A stretch of DNA of 64,000 bases from Hyphomicrobium denitrificans ATCC 51888 (GCF_000143145.1 NC_014313.1:3534001-3598000); one strand, 5' to 3'; positions 36,311-47,423 are shown, counted from the stretch's first letter. Numbers and translations are program-made. Notes: generated by a model from the letters alone, not told the origin.

Positions 36311-37942
36311 ATGGCCATGGCAGGCATCAGCGCCAACCGGCTTGAGCTTTTGCAAATTGCCGACGCTGTCGCGCGCGAGAAGACGATCGACAAGAAGATC
36401 GTCATCGAGGCGATGGAAGATGCCATCCAGAAAGCCGCCAAGTCGCGCTATGGCGCGGAGAACGATATCCGCTGCGAGATCGATCCGAAGACGGGCGAAG
36501 CGAAGCTGACGCGCGTGCTCGCCGTTGTCGAAGCCGTCGAGAACGATGCAACGCAGATCACGGTCGAAGACGCGAAGAAGCGCAACCCGGAAGCCAAAGC
36601 CGGCGACATGATCGCCGAGACTCTGCCGCCGCTGGAGTTCGGCCGCGTCGCCGCGCAGAACGCCAAGCAGGTCATCGTGCAGAAGGTGCGCGAGGCCGAG
36701 CGTGACCGGCAGTTCGCCGAGTACAAGGATCGCGTCGGCGACACCACGAACGGCACTGTTAAACGCGTCGAATATGGCAACGTCATCGTCGATCTCGGCC
36801 GCGCCGAAGGCATCATCCGCCGCGATGAAATGATCCCGCGCGAGAACGTCCGTCTCGGCGATCGCATCCGTGCTTTCATCTATGACGTGCGTCGCGAGCA
36901 GCGCGGCCCGCAGATTTTCCTGACGCGTGCGCGTCCGGAATTCATGTCGTCGCTGTTCCGCGCGGAAGTGCCGGAAATTTACGACGGCGTCGTCGAAATC
37001 AAGTCGGTCGCACGCGATCCGGGAAGCCGCGCGAAAATCGCGGTGATTTCGAAGGATTCATCGATCGATCCGGTCGGCGCTTGCGTCGGTATGCGCGGCG
37101 CGCGCGTGCAGGCGGTCGTCAACGAGCTGCAGGGCGAGAAGGTTGACATCATCCAGTGGAACCCGGATGCGGCGAGCTTCATCGTCAACGCGCTGGCGCC
37201 TGCTGAAGTCACCAAGGTCGTCCTCGACGAAGATTCCAACCGCATCGAGGTCGTCGTTCCGGAAGCGCAGCTATCGCTTGCGATCGGGCGTCGTGGCCAG
37301 AACGTGCGGCTTGCGTCGCAGCTCACGGGCTGGGACATCGACATCCTGACGGAACAGGAAGAGAGCGAGCGGCGTCAGAAGGAATTCGCGGAACGCACGC
37401 AGCTTCTCATGGATGCGCTCGACGTCGACGAAGTCATCGCGCAGCTTCTGGTGACGGAAGGCTTCGCGAGCGTCGAAGAAGTTGCTTATGTCGATATTTC
37501 GGAGATCGCCCACATCGAAGGTTTTGACGAAGGTACGGCGGAGCAGATCCAGATCCGCGCACGCGAATTCATCGAGCAGCAGGAAGCGGAGCGCGATGCG
37601 AAGCGTCGCGAACTCGGCGTTGCGGACGAGCTCGCGGAAATCCCCGGCATCAACACCGCGATGATGGTGGCGCTCGGCGAGAACGGCATCAAGACCGTCG
37701 AAGATTTCGCGGACTGCGCAACCGACGAACTCGTCGGCTGGACGGATCGCAAGAAGGACAAGGACACCGAGCCCGTCAAGCACAAGGGCTTCCTCGATGG
37801 CTTCGAGCTGTCGCGAACCGACGTCGAGAACATGATCATGGCGGCGCGCGTTCATGCCGGCTGGATCAAGGCGGAAGACCTGCAGAAGCCTGCGGAAGGC
37901 GAACCTGAAGCCGCGTCGGAAGACGCCGGCTCTCAGGGCTAA
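36311..37942 (+). CDS. nusA: Transcription termination/antitermination factor NusA
   Basis: The 543-residue protein has an N-terminal RNA-polymerase-binding domain, then S1 ([27 protein letters not shown]), two KH domains ([52 protein letters not shown]) and C-terminal acidic repeats with helix-hairpin-helix. GGAGG (36297-36301) stands 9 bases before the ATG at 36311. The gene starts 4 bases after the rimP stop. Confidence 0.97.
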   Translation: MAMAGISANRLELLQIADAVAREKTIDKKIVIEAMEDAIQKAAKSRYGAENDIRCEIDPKTGEAKLTRVLAVVEAVENDATQITVEDAKKRNPEAKAGDMIAETLPPLEFGRVAAQNAKQVIVQKVREAERDRQFAEYKDRVGDTTNGTVKRVEYGNVIVDLGRAEGIIRRDEMIPRENVRLGDRIRAFIYDVRREQRGPQIFLTRARPEFMSSLFRAEVPEIYDGVVEIKSVARDPGSRAKIAVISKDSSIDPVGACVGMRGARVQAVVNELQGEKVDIIQWNPDAASFIVNALAPAEVTKVVLDEDSNRIEVVVPEAQLSLAIGRRGQNVRLASQLTGWDIDILTEQEESERRQKEFAERTQLLMDALDVDEVIAQLLVTEGFASVEEVAYVDISEIAHIEGFDEGTAEQIQIRAREFIEQQEAERDAKRRELGVADELAEIPGINTAMMVALGENGIKTVEDFADCATDELVGWTDRKKDKDTEPVKHKGFLDGFELSRTDVENMIMAARVHAGWIKAEDLQKPAEGEPEAASEDAGSQG

Positions 37943-37971
37943 GGGAATGTTCGGAGGAGCAGACAGCGCGC

Positions 37972-38655
37972 GTGATGGTAGAGCGGCAAGACCAGCCAGC
38001 GTCGGACCGGGGCGACAACGCCACCGGATCCGAGCGCATGTGCGCCGTCTCGCGGCAAAGCCTTGATCCGCGCTTTCTGATCCGGTTCGTGCTGTCGCCT
38101 GACAGCACCGTCGTCCCCGATCTCGAACGCCGCTTGCCCGGGCGCGGCGTCTGGGTCGGCTGCGACCGTCGGCTTGTTGAAAAAGCCGTCAAAGCCAATA
38201 CGTTCGCGAAGAGCCTGAAGACGCGTGCCGAGGCTTCATCTGACCTCGCCGAGCGTGTCGATGGCCTGATGGTTAAGCGCCTCATGGGCACGCTTTCGCT
38301 CGCAAATAAGGCGGGTTTGGCGGTGTCGGGCTTCGAGAAAGTCTCGGCGGCTTTGGACAAGGGACCTGTGGCTGTGGTGCTGCACGGGGCAGAGGCGTCG
38401 GCAGACGGGCGGTCCAAGATCGACCGGAAATTTAAGGCTATTCAAGGTTCTCGGGGGCTCACTGCAGCGATTGTCGATGTTCTGACGATCGATCAAATGA
38501 GCTTGGCTATTGGCCGCGGAAGTGTGGTACATGCTGCCCTCACACCCGGAGGCCTGTCGGATCGGTTTCTCGAGGAAGCGGAGCGCCTGACGCGTTACCG
38601 GTCCTCGGCGACAGAGACCGGCAATGGATTTTCTGAAACGCAAAGCGAAGGCTGA
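37972..38655 (+). CDS. RNA-binding protein, YlxR (DUF448) plus L7Ae-like domain
   Basis: The 227-residue protein has an N-terminal YlxR domain (MCAVSRQSLDPRFLIRFVLSPDSTVVPDLERRLPGRGVWVGC), then an L7Ae-like half with LMGTLSLANKAGLAVSGFEKVSAAL. Such two-domain fusions between nusA and infB are typical of alphaproteobacteria. It probably binds rRNA or tRNA, with no established reaction. The start is GTG 37972 or ATG 37975; GGAGG lies about 15 bases before, which is somewhat far. Confidence 0.9.
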   Translation: MMVERQDQPASDRGDNATGSERMCAVSRQSLDPRFLIRFVLSPDSTVVPDLERRLPGRGVWVGCDRRLVEKAVKANTFAKSLKTRAEASSDLAERVDGLMVKRLMGTLSLANKAGLAVSGFEKVSAALDKGPVAVVLHGAEASADGRSKIDRKFKAIQGSRGLTAAIVDVLTIDQMSLAIGRGSVVHAALTPGGLSDRFLEEAERLTRYRSSATETGNGFSETQSEG

Positions 38656-38666
38656 ACGGATAACGC

Positions 38667-41393
38667 ATGACGGATTCGAACGACCAGACCGATAAGACCA
38701 TTCGCGTTGGAGCGCGCAAGCCGCTGTCGCTGCAGCGAACGGTCGAGTCTGGGCATGTGCGGCAGAACTTCAGCCACGGGCGATCGAAGTCTGTCGTCGT
38801 CGAGAAGAAGAAGACGCGGCGCTTCGGATCCGGGCCTGAAGGTGAAGCTGCGCCGGGTCCGGCGCCGGCTGAAGCACCTCCGCCTCCGGTAAGAGCGCCG
38901 TCCGCTCCGGCGCCGCGACAGCAAGCATCAAATCCAGCGCAGGCACGCACACTTTCGACCGAAGAGCGCGCGGCACGCGAACGCGCACTCGCTGCTGCGC
39001 GTGCGGAAAGCACGACGCGTGTCGAAGCAGAGCCCGTTCGTTTCGAACCGGTGCGTCCGCCCGAGCCCGAGCCGCGCGTCGAAGAAGCGCCAGTACAGAG
39101 CGCTCCGCCCGCTGCTGCGCCGCCTGCTGCAACGAAGCCGGCTGAAGCTTCGCCTGCGCCTGTCGCTCGCGAGACGACACCTCCCGCGCCGCGTGAGCGT
39201 CGTGACAACAATTCGCCGTCGTCGCGCGATGGCGGCCGTCCGCCTTATCAAAGACAGGGCGCTCGCCCGACCGGCAACACGGCCTACATGCCGCGTGAGG
39301 CCGGACGCCCGCGCGAGATCGAACTGCCGGTGCCACCGCGCCGCGGTGCGGCTCCCGCCGATGCGACGACGATCGAGAAGCCGGTTCGTCCGGCGCGGCC
39401 CGTGGTTGCCGCCCGCGAACAGGTGGAAGAAGACGATAGCCGCAAGCGCGGTCCCGGCGGCGCCAAGGTGCCGCGTCCTGCCGTCAAGACGAATGACGAT
39501 GGCCGCCAGCGCCAGAAGCTGACGATCACGAACTTCGATCGTGAAGCTCAGGTTCGCTCGCTCGCCTCGCTGAAGCGTAAGCGCGAGAAGGAAAAGCTGA
39601 AGGCCATGGGCATTCAGCAGCCGCGCGAGAAAATCGCTCGCGAGGTCGTCATTCCGGAAGCGATCACGATCCAGGAACTGTCGAACCGCATGGCGGAGCG
39701 CGCCGTCGATCTCATCAAGTATTTGATGCAGCAAGGCGCGATGCATAAAATTACCGACGTGCTCGATGCCGACACGGCGGAACTCATCGTGCAGGAATTC
39801 GGCCATACGTCGAAGCGCGTTTCGGAAGCCGACGTCGAAATCGGTTTCGTCGGCGATGTCGATGCCGACGATGCGGCGCTCGAGTCGCGTGCTCCCGTCG
39901 TCACGATCATGGGTCACGTCGACCACGGCAAGACGTCGCTGCTCGATGCGATCCGGTCCGCAAACGTCGTTGCGGGCGAAGCCGGCGGCATCACGCAGCA
40001 TATCGGCGCGTATCAGGTCAAAGCCTCGAACGGCGACAAGATCACGTTCATCGATACGCCGGGCCACGAAGCGTTCACCGCCATGCGTGCGCGCGGCGCC
40101 AAGGTGACGGACATCGTCGTTCTGGTCGTTGCGGCCGACGACGGCGTCATGCCGCAGACGGTCGAGGCGATCAATCACGCCAAGGCCGCGAAGGTTCCGA
40201 TCATCGTTGCGATCAACAAGATCGACAAGCCGCAGGCCGATCCTAATCGCGTGCGTACCGATCTCCTCTCGCAGGAAATCGTTGTCGAAAGCATGGGTGG
40301 CGAAACGCTCGAAGTGCCGGTGTCGGCGCTGAAGCGGACGAACCTCGATAAGCTGCTAGAAGCCATTCACCTGCAGGCCGAAATCCTCGACCTCAAGGCG
40401 AACGCGGCGCGCACCGCCGAAGGTATCGTCATCGAAGCGAAGCTCGAGCGCGGACGTGGTCCCGTCGGCACGGTTCTCGTTCAGCGCGGCACGCTGCATG
40501 TCGGCGACATCATCGTCGCCGGTACGGCTTGGGGCCGCGTCAGAGCGCTGCTCGACGATCACGGCGCGAACATCGATACGGCCGGGCCGTCGGTGCCGGT
40601 CGAGGTGCTGGGCTTCGACGCCGCTCCGGAAGCGGGTGATCAATTCGCCGTCGTCGAGAACGAAGCGCGTGCGCGCGAGCTGACGGATTATCGCGTCCGC
40701 AAGCGCCGCGAGACGCTGGGTTCAGCGGGCTCGAAGAGCACGCTCGAGCAGATGATGCAGCAGCTCAAGGACGCCGAGCGCAAGGAATTCCCGCTTGTCG
40801 TCAAGGGCGACGTGCAGGGTTCGGTCGAAGCGATCGCGGGAGCGCTGCGCAAGGTCGGCAACGACGAAGTCGAAGCGCGCCTCGTGCATTCGGGCGTCGG
40901 TGGCATCACCGAGTCGGATATCGCTCTTGCGGCGGCATCGAAGGCCGTCGTCATCGGCTTCAACGTCCGCGCCAATGCACAGGCGAAACAGGCGGCCGAT
41001 AACCAGGGCATCGAAATCCGGTACTACAACATCATCTACGATCTCGTCGATGAAGTGAAAGCGGCGATGTCGGGTCTTCTCGCTCCGACGAAGCGCGAGG
41101 TGTTCCTCGGCTACGCGTCCATCAAGCAGGTCTTCAACATTTCGAAGGTCGGCAAGGTCGCGGGCTGCCAGGTCACCGAGGGCAAGGTCGAACGCGGCGC
41201 CAAGGTTCGTCTGCTGCGCGACAATGTCGTCATTCACGAGGGCACGCTTGCAATCCTGAAGCGCTTCAAGGACGACGTGAAAGAAGTCGTCGCGGGCCAG
41301 GAATGCGGCATGTCGTTCGCGAACTATCAGGACATTCGCGAAGGCGATCAGATCGAGTGCTTCCAGGTCGAAACGATCGCTAGAAGTTTGTAG
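38667..41393 (+). CDS. infB: Translation initiation factor IF-2
   Basis: The 908-residue GTPase brings fMet-tRNA to the 30S subunit. An Ala/Pro/Arg-rich low-complexity N-terminus (about 50-300) precedes the IF2-N helix ([20 protein letters not shown]). The G domain has G1 GHVDHGKTS at 416-424, DTPGHEAF and NKIDKP, then domains II to IV. The low-complexity part makes several false open frames on both strands. Confidence 0.98.
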   Translation: MTDSNDQTDKTIRVGARKPLSLQRTVESGHVRQNFSHGRSKSVVVEKKKTRRFGSGPEGEAAPGPAPAEAPPPPVRAPSAPAPRQQASNPAQARTLSTEERAARERALAAARAESTTRVEAEPVRFEPVRPPEPEPRVEEAPVQSAPPAAAPPAATKPAEASPAPVARETTPPAPRERRDNNSPSSRDGGRPPYQRQGARPTGNTAYMPREAGRPREIELPVPPRRGAAPADATTIEKPVRPARPVVAAREQVEEDDSRKRGPGGAKVPRPAVKTNDDGRQRQKLTITNFDREAQVRSLASLKRKREKEKLKAMGIQQPREKIAREVVIPEAITIQELSNRMAERAVDLIKYLMQQGAMHKITDVLDADTAELIVQEFGHTSKRVSEADVEIGFVGDVDADDAALESRAPVVTIMGHVDHGKTSLLDAIRSANVVAGEAGGITQHIGAYQVKASNGDKITFIDTPGHEAFTAMRARGAKVTDIVVLVVAADDGVMPQTVEAINHAKAAKVPIIVAINKIDKPQADPNRVRTDLLSQEIVVESMGGETLEVPVSALKRTNLDKLLEAIHLQAEILDLKANAARTAEGIVIEAKLERGRGPVGTVLVQRGTLHVGDIIVAGTAWGRVRALLDDHGANIDTAGPSVPVEVLGFDAAPEAGDQFAVVENEARARELTDYRVRKRRETLGSAGSKSTLEQMMQQLKDAERKEFPLVVKGDVQGSVEAIAGALRKVGNDEVEARLVHSGVGGITESDIALAAASKAVVIGFNVRANAQAKQAADNQGIEIRYYNIIYDLVDEVKAAMSGLLAPTKREVFLGYASIKQVFNISKVGKVAGCQVTEGKVERGAKVRLLRDNVVIHEGTLAILKRFKDDVKEVVAGQECGMSFANYQDIREGDQIECFQVETIARSL

Positions 41394-41411
41394 TCGCTCA
41401 CGCGGGCTATT

Positions 41412-41433
41412 CCGTGCGTTGTGAAACGCACGG
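41412..41433. other. Hairpin after infB
   Basis: CCGTGCGTT (41412-41420) pairs with AACGCACGG (41425-41433) around a GTGA tetraloop. It lacks a T-run, so it may be an RNA processing or stabilising element between infB and the next gene rather than a terminator. Confidence 0.4.
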
Positions 41434-41518
41434 GCCTGCCCAGCGAGGGCGTCGCTTGCGAAGCGGCCGGTCGCCTATTCGCGCCGAAGTTTGTATGATC
41501 TGAGATAAGAGGCCGAGC

Positions 41519-42088
41519 GTGGTTCAAGTCCGCGGCGGTCGGAAGATGACAGAAGCGATCGAGTTACCCCTCAAATTATCGTTCCGGCTGACGCGCGCTG
41601 ATATCGCGGCGTACGAAAACTTGCCGCGCGAGTTTTCGCGAGGGAGCGTGCTCGCGTTTTTTGCCGTGTTTTTCGTCTTGGGCGCCGCGCTTGGAGCGTT
41701 CGAGGATGAACTCGGCGCACTTGTTCCGCAATCATTGGCGGACTACCGCCATATCGTGCTGGTCGTCGCGGCAGCGGTCATAGCGTACGCCATGATTACG
41801 CTGGTGTTGACGCTGCGCACGAACTGGCGCATCGCGCGCGCAAAGCTGCCGTCCGACGAGACCGGGATCGATGTGTCAGAAGCGGGACTTCGGGTCACGA
41901 ACGGCGCTTCTGTTCGAGATTTCGGCTGGGCTCTCATCGCGAAAGTGATCGAGACAGCGGATCACGTTTTTTTATGTCTGACGCCGCGAACGGCGCTCAT
42001 CGTGCCGCTCAGGGCGTTCGCATCGCGCGACGACAAGACTGCCTTCGCCGATTTATCCGAGCGGTTGTCTCGCGGCGCCGAGGCTTGA
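41519..42088 (+). CDS. Membrane protein with YcxB-like C-terminal domain, unknown
   Basis: The 189-residue protein has two hydrophobic helices, at about 43-60 ([18 protein letters not shown]) and 80-100 ([19 protein letters not shown]). A soluble C-terminal domain follows ([42 protein letters not shown]), resembling the YcxB-like domain. I use the GTG at 41519 because AGAGG is 6 bases upstream; an ATG at 41546 would shorten it by nine residues. The function is unknown; it sits between infB and rbfA. Confidence 0.75.
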   Translation: MVQVRGGRKMTEAIELPLKLSFRLTRADIAAYENLPREFSRGSVLAFFAVFFVLGAALGAFEDELGALVPQSLADYRHIVLVVAAAVIAYAMITLVLTLRTNWRIARAKLPSDETGIDVSEAGLRVTNGASVRDFGWALIAKVIETADHVFLCLTPRTALIVPLRAFASRDDKTAFADLSERLSRGAEA

Positions 42089-42102
42089 AGAAGGATCTGG
42101 CC

Positions 42103-42501
42103 ATGCGATCAAAACACAAAACCCTTCCGTCGAAAGCGCCGTCGCAGCGCATGCTGCGTGTCGGCGAACTCATCCGGCACAAGATTGCCGAGATGCTGTC
42201 GCGCGGCGAAATTCACGACGACGTGCTCGCCTCGCACGTCATCACGATTCCGGAAGTGCGGCTGTCGCCTGATCTGAAACTCGCAACCGTGTACGTGATG
42301 CCGCTCGGCGGCAACGACGTGAAGCCGGTGATCGAGGCGCTGACGCGCAACAAGAAATACATTCGCGCCGAGGTCGCGCATACGCTCAATCTTCGGTACG
42401 CGCCGGATCTCAGATTTCGCGAGGACGAGACGTTCGAAGAGGCAACGCGCATCGACCGGTTGCTCGATAGCGAAAAAGTACGACGGGATACGGGGAAATA
42501 A
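42103..42501 (+). CDS. rbfA: Ribosome-binding factor A
   Basis: This 132-residue 30S maturation and cold-adaptation factor is a single KH-like domain: [27 protein letters not shown], then [24 protein letters not shown] and [32 protein letters not shown] stands 8 bases before the ATG at 42103. truB begins 5 bases after the stop. Confidence 0.95.
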   Translation: MRSKHKTLPSKAPSQRMLRVGELIRHKIAEMLSRGEIHDDVLASHVITIPEVRLSPDLKLATVYVMPLGGNDVKPVIEALTRNKKYIRAEVAHTLNLRYAPDLRFREDETFEEATRIDRLLDSEKVRRDTGK

Positions 42502-42506
42502 GATCG

Positions 42507-43427
42507 ATGGGACGCCGCAAAAAGGGATCACCGGTTCATGGCTGGCTGGTGCTCGACAAGCCTCAGAACATGACGTCGACGCAGGCCGTCGGCATCGTCC
42601 GGCGCGTTTTCAATGCGCAGAAGGCAGGGCATTCGGGAACGCTCGATCCGCTGGCCACAGGCATTCTGCCGATCGCACTCGGGGAGGCGACGAAGACCGT
42701 TTCGTTCGCGGTCGATGGCGAGAAGGCGTATCGCTTCACGGTGCGCTGGGGCGCTGAAACCGAAACGGACGATACCGAAGGCGCGATTGCGAACACCAGC
42801 GATCAGCGTCCGGATCGGGCAAGCATCGAAGCATTGCTGCCGCAGTTTCACGGCGAGATCATGCAGGTGCCGCCGGCCTATTCGGCGATCAAGGTCGACG
42901 GAGCGCGGGCTTACGATCTCGCGCGTGACGGCGAAACGGTCGTGCTCAATGCGCGTCCGGTTTTCATCGATAGTCTGCAACTCGTCGATATGCCGGATGC
43001 GGCGACGAGCGTGTTCGAGGCGCGTTGCGGCAAGGGAACGTATGTGCGTGCGCTGGCGCGCGACATGGGCCGTCTGCTCGGCTGCTACGGTCACGTCATC
43101 GCTTTGCGGCGAACGCAGGTCGGTCCGTTCGACGAAGCCATCGCGGTTGCGATGGATGATTTGAAGGCGGCATCGGATGCAAACGATCCCGAGCAGTTGT
43201 TGCGCTTTCTGCAACCCGTCGAAGCGGCGCTCGCCGATTTGCCGGAGCTGCTCGTGTCGCAAAGCGACGCGGCAAGTCTCGCACGCGGGCAGACGGTGTT
43301 GATCCGGGGACGGGACGCACCGATCCTTTCGGGACCGGCTTATGCAACGTCCAAAGGGCGTCTGATCGCGCTCGGTGAACTTGCCAAAGGCGCGCTGCAT
43401 CCGACGCGCGTGTTTAATCTCGGCTGA
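42507..43427 (+). CDS. truB: tRNA pseudouridine(55) synthase TruB
   Basis: The 306-residue enzyme makes pseudouridine 55 in the T-loop. The catalytic aspartate is D47 in GHSGTLDPLATGILPIALGEATK. MQVPPAYSAIKVDGARAYDLARDGE and the YVRALARDMGRLLGCYGHV region follow. A C-terminal PUA-like part completes it. Confidence 0.97.
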   Translation: MGRRKKGSPVHGWLVLDKPQNMTSTQAVGIVRRVFNAQKAGHSGTLDPLATGILPIALGEATKTVSFAVDGEKAYRFTVRWGAETETDDTEGAIANTSDQRPDRASIEALLPQFHGEIMQVPPAYSAIKVDGARAYDLARDGETVVLNARPVFIDSLQLVDMPDAATSVFEARCGKGTYVRALARDMGRLLGCYGHVIALRRTQVGPFDEAIAVAMDDLKAASDANDPEQLLRFLQPVEAALADLPELLVSQSDAASLARGQTVLIRGRDAPILSGPAYATSKGRLIALGELAKGALHPTRVFNLG

Positions 43428-43458
43428 ATAATCCTCGCCCCAAAGGAGATTGCCTGGT

Positions 43459-44283
43459 TTGTGCGGAGATGCGGACCTCCAGCATTATCTCCATGAATGG
43501 GACCTTGCTCCGGACGGCGCCGGGATTTTAACGCGCACCGCGAAGCTGCTTCCGGTTCGTCACCGTGATCATCCGGCAATGCTGCGCGTCGCGTTGACGG
43601 CGGAGGCGGCCGAAGGCGCGGCGTTGATGCTCTGGTGGCAAGGTCAAGGTGCGGCGCGCGTTTTTGCAGCCGATGACAAGGCTCTCCTGCTCGAACGTGC
43701 GACGGGTGCGCGAAGCCTTCTCGCGATGTCACAAGGCGAGCAAGACGTCGAAGCTACGCGCATTCTCTGTGACGTGATTGCCGAACTCCATGCGTCGCGC
43801 CGTGCGCCTGCGCCGCAGCTGACGTCGTTGCAAGAATGGTTCGAGCCGCTTCTTGCCTCTGCTCACCTCACCGATCAGCTCGCACGTTCGGCGGCAATGG
43901 CGCGAAAGCTACTGGCCGAGCCGCAAGACGTCGTGGCGCTGCATGGCGACGTCCACCACGAGAATGTTCTCGACTTCGGCCCGCGCGGCTGGCTCGCCAT
44001 CGATCCCAAAGGACTCTGGGGAGAGCGCGGGTTCGATTACGCGAATATTTTCTGCAATCCCGACATCGAACACCCGGAGCCGGCCGTTGCCGTAAGGACG
44101 GACATTTTTCATCGGCGGCTTGCGACCGTCGGCGCGGCCGCGGGCCTCGATCGCCGTCGGCTGCTCGACTGGATCGTGGCGTGGGCCGGCCTTTCGGCAA
44201 GCTGGATCATCGCGGATGGCGACGACCCTGGCGTCGACATGGCGGTGCTATCGCTGGCGCTCGCTTGCTCAGATGCGACCTAA
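43459..44283 (+). CDS. APH(6)/hydroxyurea-kinase-like phosphotransferase
   Basis: The 274-residue protein kinase-like fold enzyme has H162-GDVHHEN with catalytic D164, and D182 in AIDPKGLWGERGFDYANIFCNP, both typical of the APH_6_hur family that includes streptomycin 6-kinase. The physiological substrate of chromosomal members is unknown. AAGGAG (43443-43448) is 10 bases before TTG 43459, which I chose over TTG 43450 because that is too close. Composition matches the neighbours and there is no mobile element, so acquired resistance is unlikely. Confidence 0.82.
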   Translation: MCGDADLQHYLHEWDLAPDGAGILTRTAKLLPVRHRDHPAMLRVALTAEAAEGAALMLWWQGQGAARVFAADDKALLLERATGARSLLAMSQGEQDVEATRILCDVIAELHASRRAPAPQLTSLQEWFEPLLASAHLTDQLARSAAMARKLLAEPQDVVALHGDVHHENVLDFGPRGWLAIDPKGLWGERGFDYANIFCNPDIEHPEPAVAVRTDIFHRRLATVGAAAGLDRRRLLDWIVAWAGLSASWIIADGDDPGVDMAVLSLALACSDAT

Positions 44284-44465
44284 ATAATTGAAATATAATA
44301 AAAATTAAAAGTGTCAGGGCATCTCGCAACTGCGCGGGTTTCGTGTATAAGTAGCGCCACCGCGCGGGGTGCTCGCACTCTCGCGCGGCTTTCATTTGCG
44401 ACCCCGCTGGACGACATCCCGGCCGTGGCCGCTTTTTTCACACTCCAATTCGAAAGGAGCTACCG
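44284..44465 (+). promoter_or_regulatory. rpsO promoter and leader region
   Basis: The first 30 bases are strikingly AT-rich, unlike the surroundings. TATAAG at 44346-44351 could be a -10 element. The leader then forms CCGCGCG (44360-44366) with CGCGCGG (44382-44388), enclosing GTGC/GCAC. S15 represses its own mRNA through a leader structure in several bacteria, so this stem may be the operator. AAAGGAG precedes the ATG. Confidence 0.4.
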
Positions 44466-44747
44466 ATGTCGCAGATCGCACCTCACCGCCGTGAGGCGAA
44501 AACGGCTGTCATCAAGGGCAACGCGACGAAGTCCAACGACACCGGCTCGCCGGAAGTCCAGATCGCAGTGCTGACGCATCGCATCAACGAGCTGACCGAG
44601 CATTTCAAGCTGCACAAGAAAGACAATCACTCGCGTCGCGGGCTGCTGAAGATGGTCAGCCAGCGCCGTCAGCTGCTCGACTACGTGAAGAGCAAGGACA
44701 ACGCGCGTTATCAGAAGATCATCGAAAAGCACGGTATTCGCCGCTAA
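44466..44747 (+). CDS. rpsO: 30S ribosomal protein S15
   Basis: The 93-residue protein is four longer than the typical S15 because of the N-terminal [16 protein letters not shown]. The core [37 protein letters not shown] is near invariant in the family. It binds the 16S rRNA central domain. rpsO–pnp linkage is classical. Confidence 0.98.
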   Translation: MSQIAPHRREAKTAVIKGNATKSNDTGSPEVQIAVLTHRINELTEHFKLHKKDNHSRRGLLKMVSQRRQLLDYVKSKDNARYQKIIEKHGIRR

Positions 44748-44918
44748 GCCGCGAAGTCGCTTCGCGCTCAAGACGGGGCCATACATGGCCAAACGCGCAA
44801 CGATCTAGAGAAGAGAGCCGTCGGCGCCCTTGGGGTGCCGGCGCAATAGGTGTTCGTCTGGCATGAGGCCGGCGAGCAAGTCCGACCGAACAGAAAAAGC
44901 GAAAACGAAAGATCCAAC

Positions 44919-47120
44919 ATGTTTGATATCCATCGAGTCGAAATCGATTGGGGTGGCCGCAAGCTGAAGCTCGAAACCGGCCACTATGCACGCCAGGCCG
45001 ACGCGGCCGTGATGGCGCAATACGGCGACACGACGGTTCTGGCGACCGTCGTCGGCGCACGCTCCGTGAAGCCCGGCATCGACTTCTTCCCGCTCACCGT
45101 GAACTATCAGGAGCGCACGTACGCGGCGGGCAAGATCCCCGGCGGCTATTTCAAGCGCGAAGGCCGTCCGAGTGAAAAAGAAACGCTGACGTCGCGGCTC
45201 ATCGATCGTCCGATCCGCCCGCTGTTCGTCGAAGGCTTCAAGAACGAAACACAGGTCGTCGTGACGGTGCTGTCGCACGATCTCGAAAACGATCCCGACA
45301 TTCTCGGCATGGTGGCTGCATCCGCGGCGCTGACGCTTTCGGGCCTGCCGTTCCTCGGACCGATCGGCGGCGCCCGCGTCGGCCTCGTCAACGGTGAGCT
45401 GGTGCTCAATCCGATGATCGACGAGATGAAGGACAGCGCGCTCGATCTCGTCGTCGCCGGCACTGCCGACGCGGTGATGATGGTTGAATCGGAAGCCAAG
45501 GAGCTTCCCGAGGCGCAGATGCTCGAAGCCGTCGTGTTCGGCCACAAGCATATGCAGCCCGTGATCCAGGCGATCATCACGCTCGCCGAAAAAGCCGCGA
45601 AAGAGCCGTGGGACATCAAGATCCCCGACAAGGCGAAGTATGCGGGCGAGGTGAAGAAGCTCGCCGAGAAGACGCTGAAGCAGGCGTTCTCGACGAAGGA
45701 AAAGGGCAAGCGCCAGGACCTCGTCGCGGAAGCCAAGAAGGCGATTTCGGAAGGCATTTCGATTCCTGCCGACGATCCGAACGAGAAGGTCCTGCTCTCG
45801 GATGCCTTCAAGGCGCTTGAAATGGACATCATGCGCGGCGACGTTCTGAAGACGAAGATGCGCATCGACGGCCGCGACCTGAAGACGGTGCGTCCGATCC
45901 TGTCGGAAGTTCACGTTCTGCCGCGTACGCACGGCTCGGCGCTGTTCACGCGCGGTGAGACGCAGGCGCTGGTCGTCGCGACGCTCGGCACGGGCGAGGA
46001 CGAACAGTTCATCGACAGCCTCGAAGGCACGAAGAAAGAGCGCTTCCTGCTGCATTACAACTTCCCGCCCTACTCGGTCGGCGAAGTTGGACGCATGGGT
46101 TCGCCGGGCCGCCGCGAAATCGGCCACGGCAAGCTCGCGTGGCGCGCCATTCATCCGATGCTGCCGTCGCAGGAAGACTTCCCCTACACGCTGCGCGTCG
46201 TCTCAGAGATCACCGAGTCCAACGGCTCGTCGTCGATGGCGACGGTCTGCGGTTCGTCGCTGGCTCTGATGGATGCGGGCGTGCCGCTGAAGTCGCCGGT
46301 CGCGGGCATCGCGATGGGTCTGATCAAGGAAGGCGACGAATTCGTCGTTCTCTCCGACATTCTCGGCGATGAAGATCATCTCGGCGATATGGACTTCAAG
46401 GTGGCGGGCACGGCCAATGGCGTGACGTCGCTGCAGATGGACATCAAGATCACCGGCATCACCGAAGAGATCATGCGCATCGCGCTCGATCAGGCGCATG
46501 ATGGCCGCATCCACATCCTCGGCGAAATGGCGAAGTCGTTGACGGGCGCGCGCGAGGAACTCGGCGAGTTCGCGCCGCGTATCGAGACGATCAAGATCCC
46601 GGTCGACAAGATCCGCGAAGTCATCGGTTCGGGCGGTTCGGTCATCCGCGAGATCGTCGCGGAGTCGGGCGCCAAGATCGACATCGAGGACGACGGCACG
46701 GTGAAGATCGCGTCGGCCAATCGCGAGTCGATCGAGAAGGCGCTGGCGCGCATTCGCGGCATCACGTCGGAGCCCGAGGTCGGACAGATCTACAAGGGCA
46801 AGGTCGTGAAGGTGATGGAGTTCGGCGCGTTCGTGAACTTCTTCGGCGCGAAGGACGGACTGGTTCACATTTCGCAGCTTGCTCCGGGGCGTCCGGAGTC
46901 GGTCGGCGCGGTCGTCAAGGAAGGCCAGGAAGTTTACGTGAAGCTTCTGGGCTTCGATGATCGCGGCAAGACACGTCTGTCGATGAAGATCGTCGATCAG
47001 GCGACGGGCCAGGAAATTCCGCGTGCGGAAGGCGAGCCGGAAGAAGTCTTCGAGAGCCGTCCGCCGCGTCGTGAAGGTGGCCGTGGCGGTCCTCGCGGTC
47101 CGCGTCGCGATCGCAACTGA
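44919..47120 (+). CDS. pnp: Polyribonucleotide nucleotidyltransferase (PNPase)
   Basis: The 733-residue 3'-5' phosphorolytic exonuclease is part of the RNA degradosome. Two RNase PH domains are separated by a helical domain (second copy: [30 protein letters not shown]). KH follows ([30 protein letters not shown]), then S1 ([28 protein letters not shown]) and an Arg/Gly-rich end. I chose the ATG at 44919 because homology begins at [13 protein letters not shown]; the frame is open further upstream. Confidence 0.98.
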   Translation: MFDIHRVEIDWGGRKLKLETGHYARQADAAVMAQYGDTTVLATVVGARSVKPGIDFFPLTVNYQERTYAAGKIPGGYFKREGRPSEKETLTSRLIDRPIRPLFVEGFKNETQVVVTVLSHDLENDPDILGMVAASAALTLSGLPFLGPIGGARVGLVNGELVLNPMIDEMKDSALDLVVAGTADAVMMVESEAKELPEAQMLEAVVFGHKHMQPVIQAIITLAEKAAKEPWDIKIPDKAKYAGEVKKLAEKTLKQAFSTKEKGKRQDLVAEAKKAISEGISIPADDPNEKVLLSDAFKALEMDIMRGDVLKTKMRIDGRDLKTVRPILSEVHVLPRTHGSALFTRGETQALVVATLGTGEDEQFIDSLEGTKKERFLLHYNFPPYSVGEVGRMGSPGRREIGHGKLAWRAIHPMLPSQEDFPYTLRVVSEITESNGSSSMATVCGSSLALMDAGVPLKSPVAGIAMGLIKEGDEFVVLSDILGDEDHLGDMDFKVAGTANGVTSLQMDIKITGITEEIMRIALDQAHDGRIHILGEMAKSLTGAREELGEFAPRIETIKIPVDKIREVIGSGGSVIREIVAESGAKIDIEDDGTVKIASANRESIEKALARIRGITSEPEVGQIYKGKVVKVMEFGAFVNFFGAKDGLVHISQLAPGRPESVGAVVKEGQEVYVKLLGFDDRGKTRLSMKIVDQATGQEIPRAEGEPEEVFESRPPRREGGRGGPRGPRRDRN

Positions 47121-47148
47121 TCGTCACGTTCGCATGACTGAATAACCG

Positions 47149-47184
47149 AGGCCGCCGGACTAATATTCGGCGGCCTTTTCTTTT
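47149..47184 (+). terminator. Rho-independent terminator of pnp
   Basis: AGGCCGCCG (47149-47157) pairs with CGGCGGCCT (47168-47176), a 9-bp stem, followed by TTTCTTTT. Confidence 0.9.
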
Positions 47185-47194
47185 CCAACTCCCT

Positions 47195-47294
47195 CACCTC
47201 ATGGCCGGGTGTGACCCGGCGATCCAGAGCTGAACGGGTGGTGGTCGTATGTGGCTCTGGATGGCTGCCTCAAGGGCGGCCATGGCGTGGCGGG
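47195..47294. repeat. Hairpin-rich intergenic repeat, copy 2 (RIME-like)
   Basis: Three stems can be drawn: GCCGGGT-GTG-ACCCGGC, CCAGAGC (47223-47229) with GCTCTGG further on, and GCTGCC-TCAAG-GGCGGC. The order and sequence blocks match copy 1 at 34744-34838. It lies just after the pnp terminator. Confidence 0.8.
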
Positions 47295-47365
47295 GTGTAG
47301 TGCGCGCGGGTTCGCATGTCGTTGAGCGGTCTCTGCGCTGCGATCGCAGCTGATCGATTTCGAGA

Positions 47366-47403
47366 GCTAAAAGAAAAGGGCCACCCGCGAGGATGGCCCT
47401 TTT
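47366..47403 (-). terminator. Terminator of the small secreted protein gene (possibly bidirectional)
   Basis: AAAAGGGCCA (47374-47383) pairs with TGGCCCTTTT (47394-47403), a 10-bp stem. On the minus strand TTTTCTTTT follows, which fits the gene at 47424-47684. Confidence 0.85.
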
Positions 47404-47423
47404 AATTCCGCAATTTTAGCGGC

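Noticed and set aside
38850..39500. Low-complexity repeat region
   Set aside because: It is the Ala/Pro/Arg-rich N-terminus of IF-2, usual in GC-rich bacteria.
43459..44283. Acquired antibiotic resistance gene
   Set aside because: Native composition, no integrase, transposase or repeats around it, and it sits in a conserved operon region.
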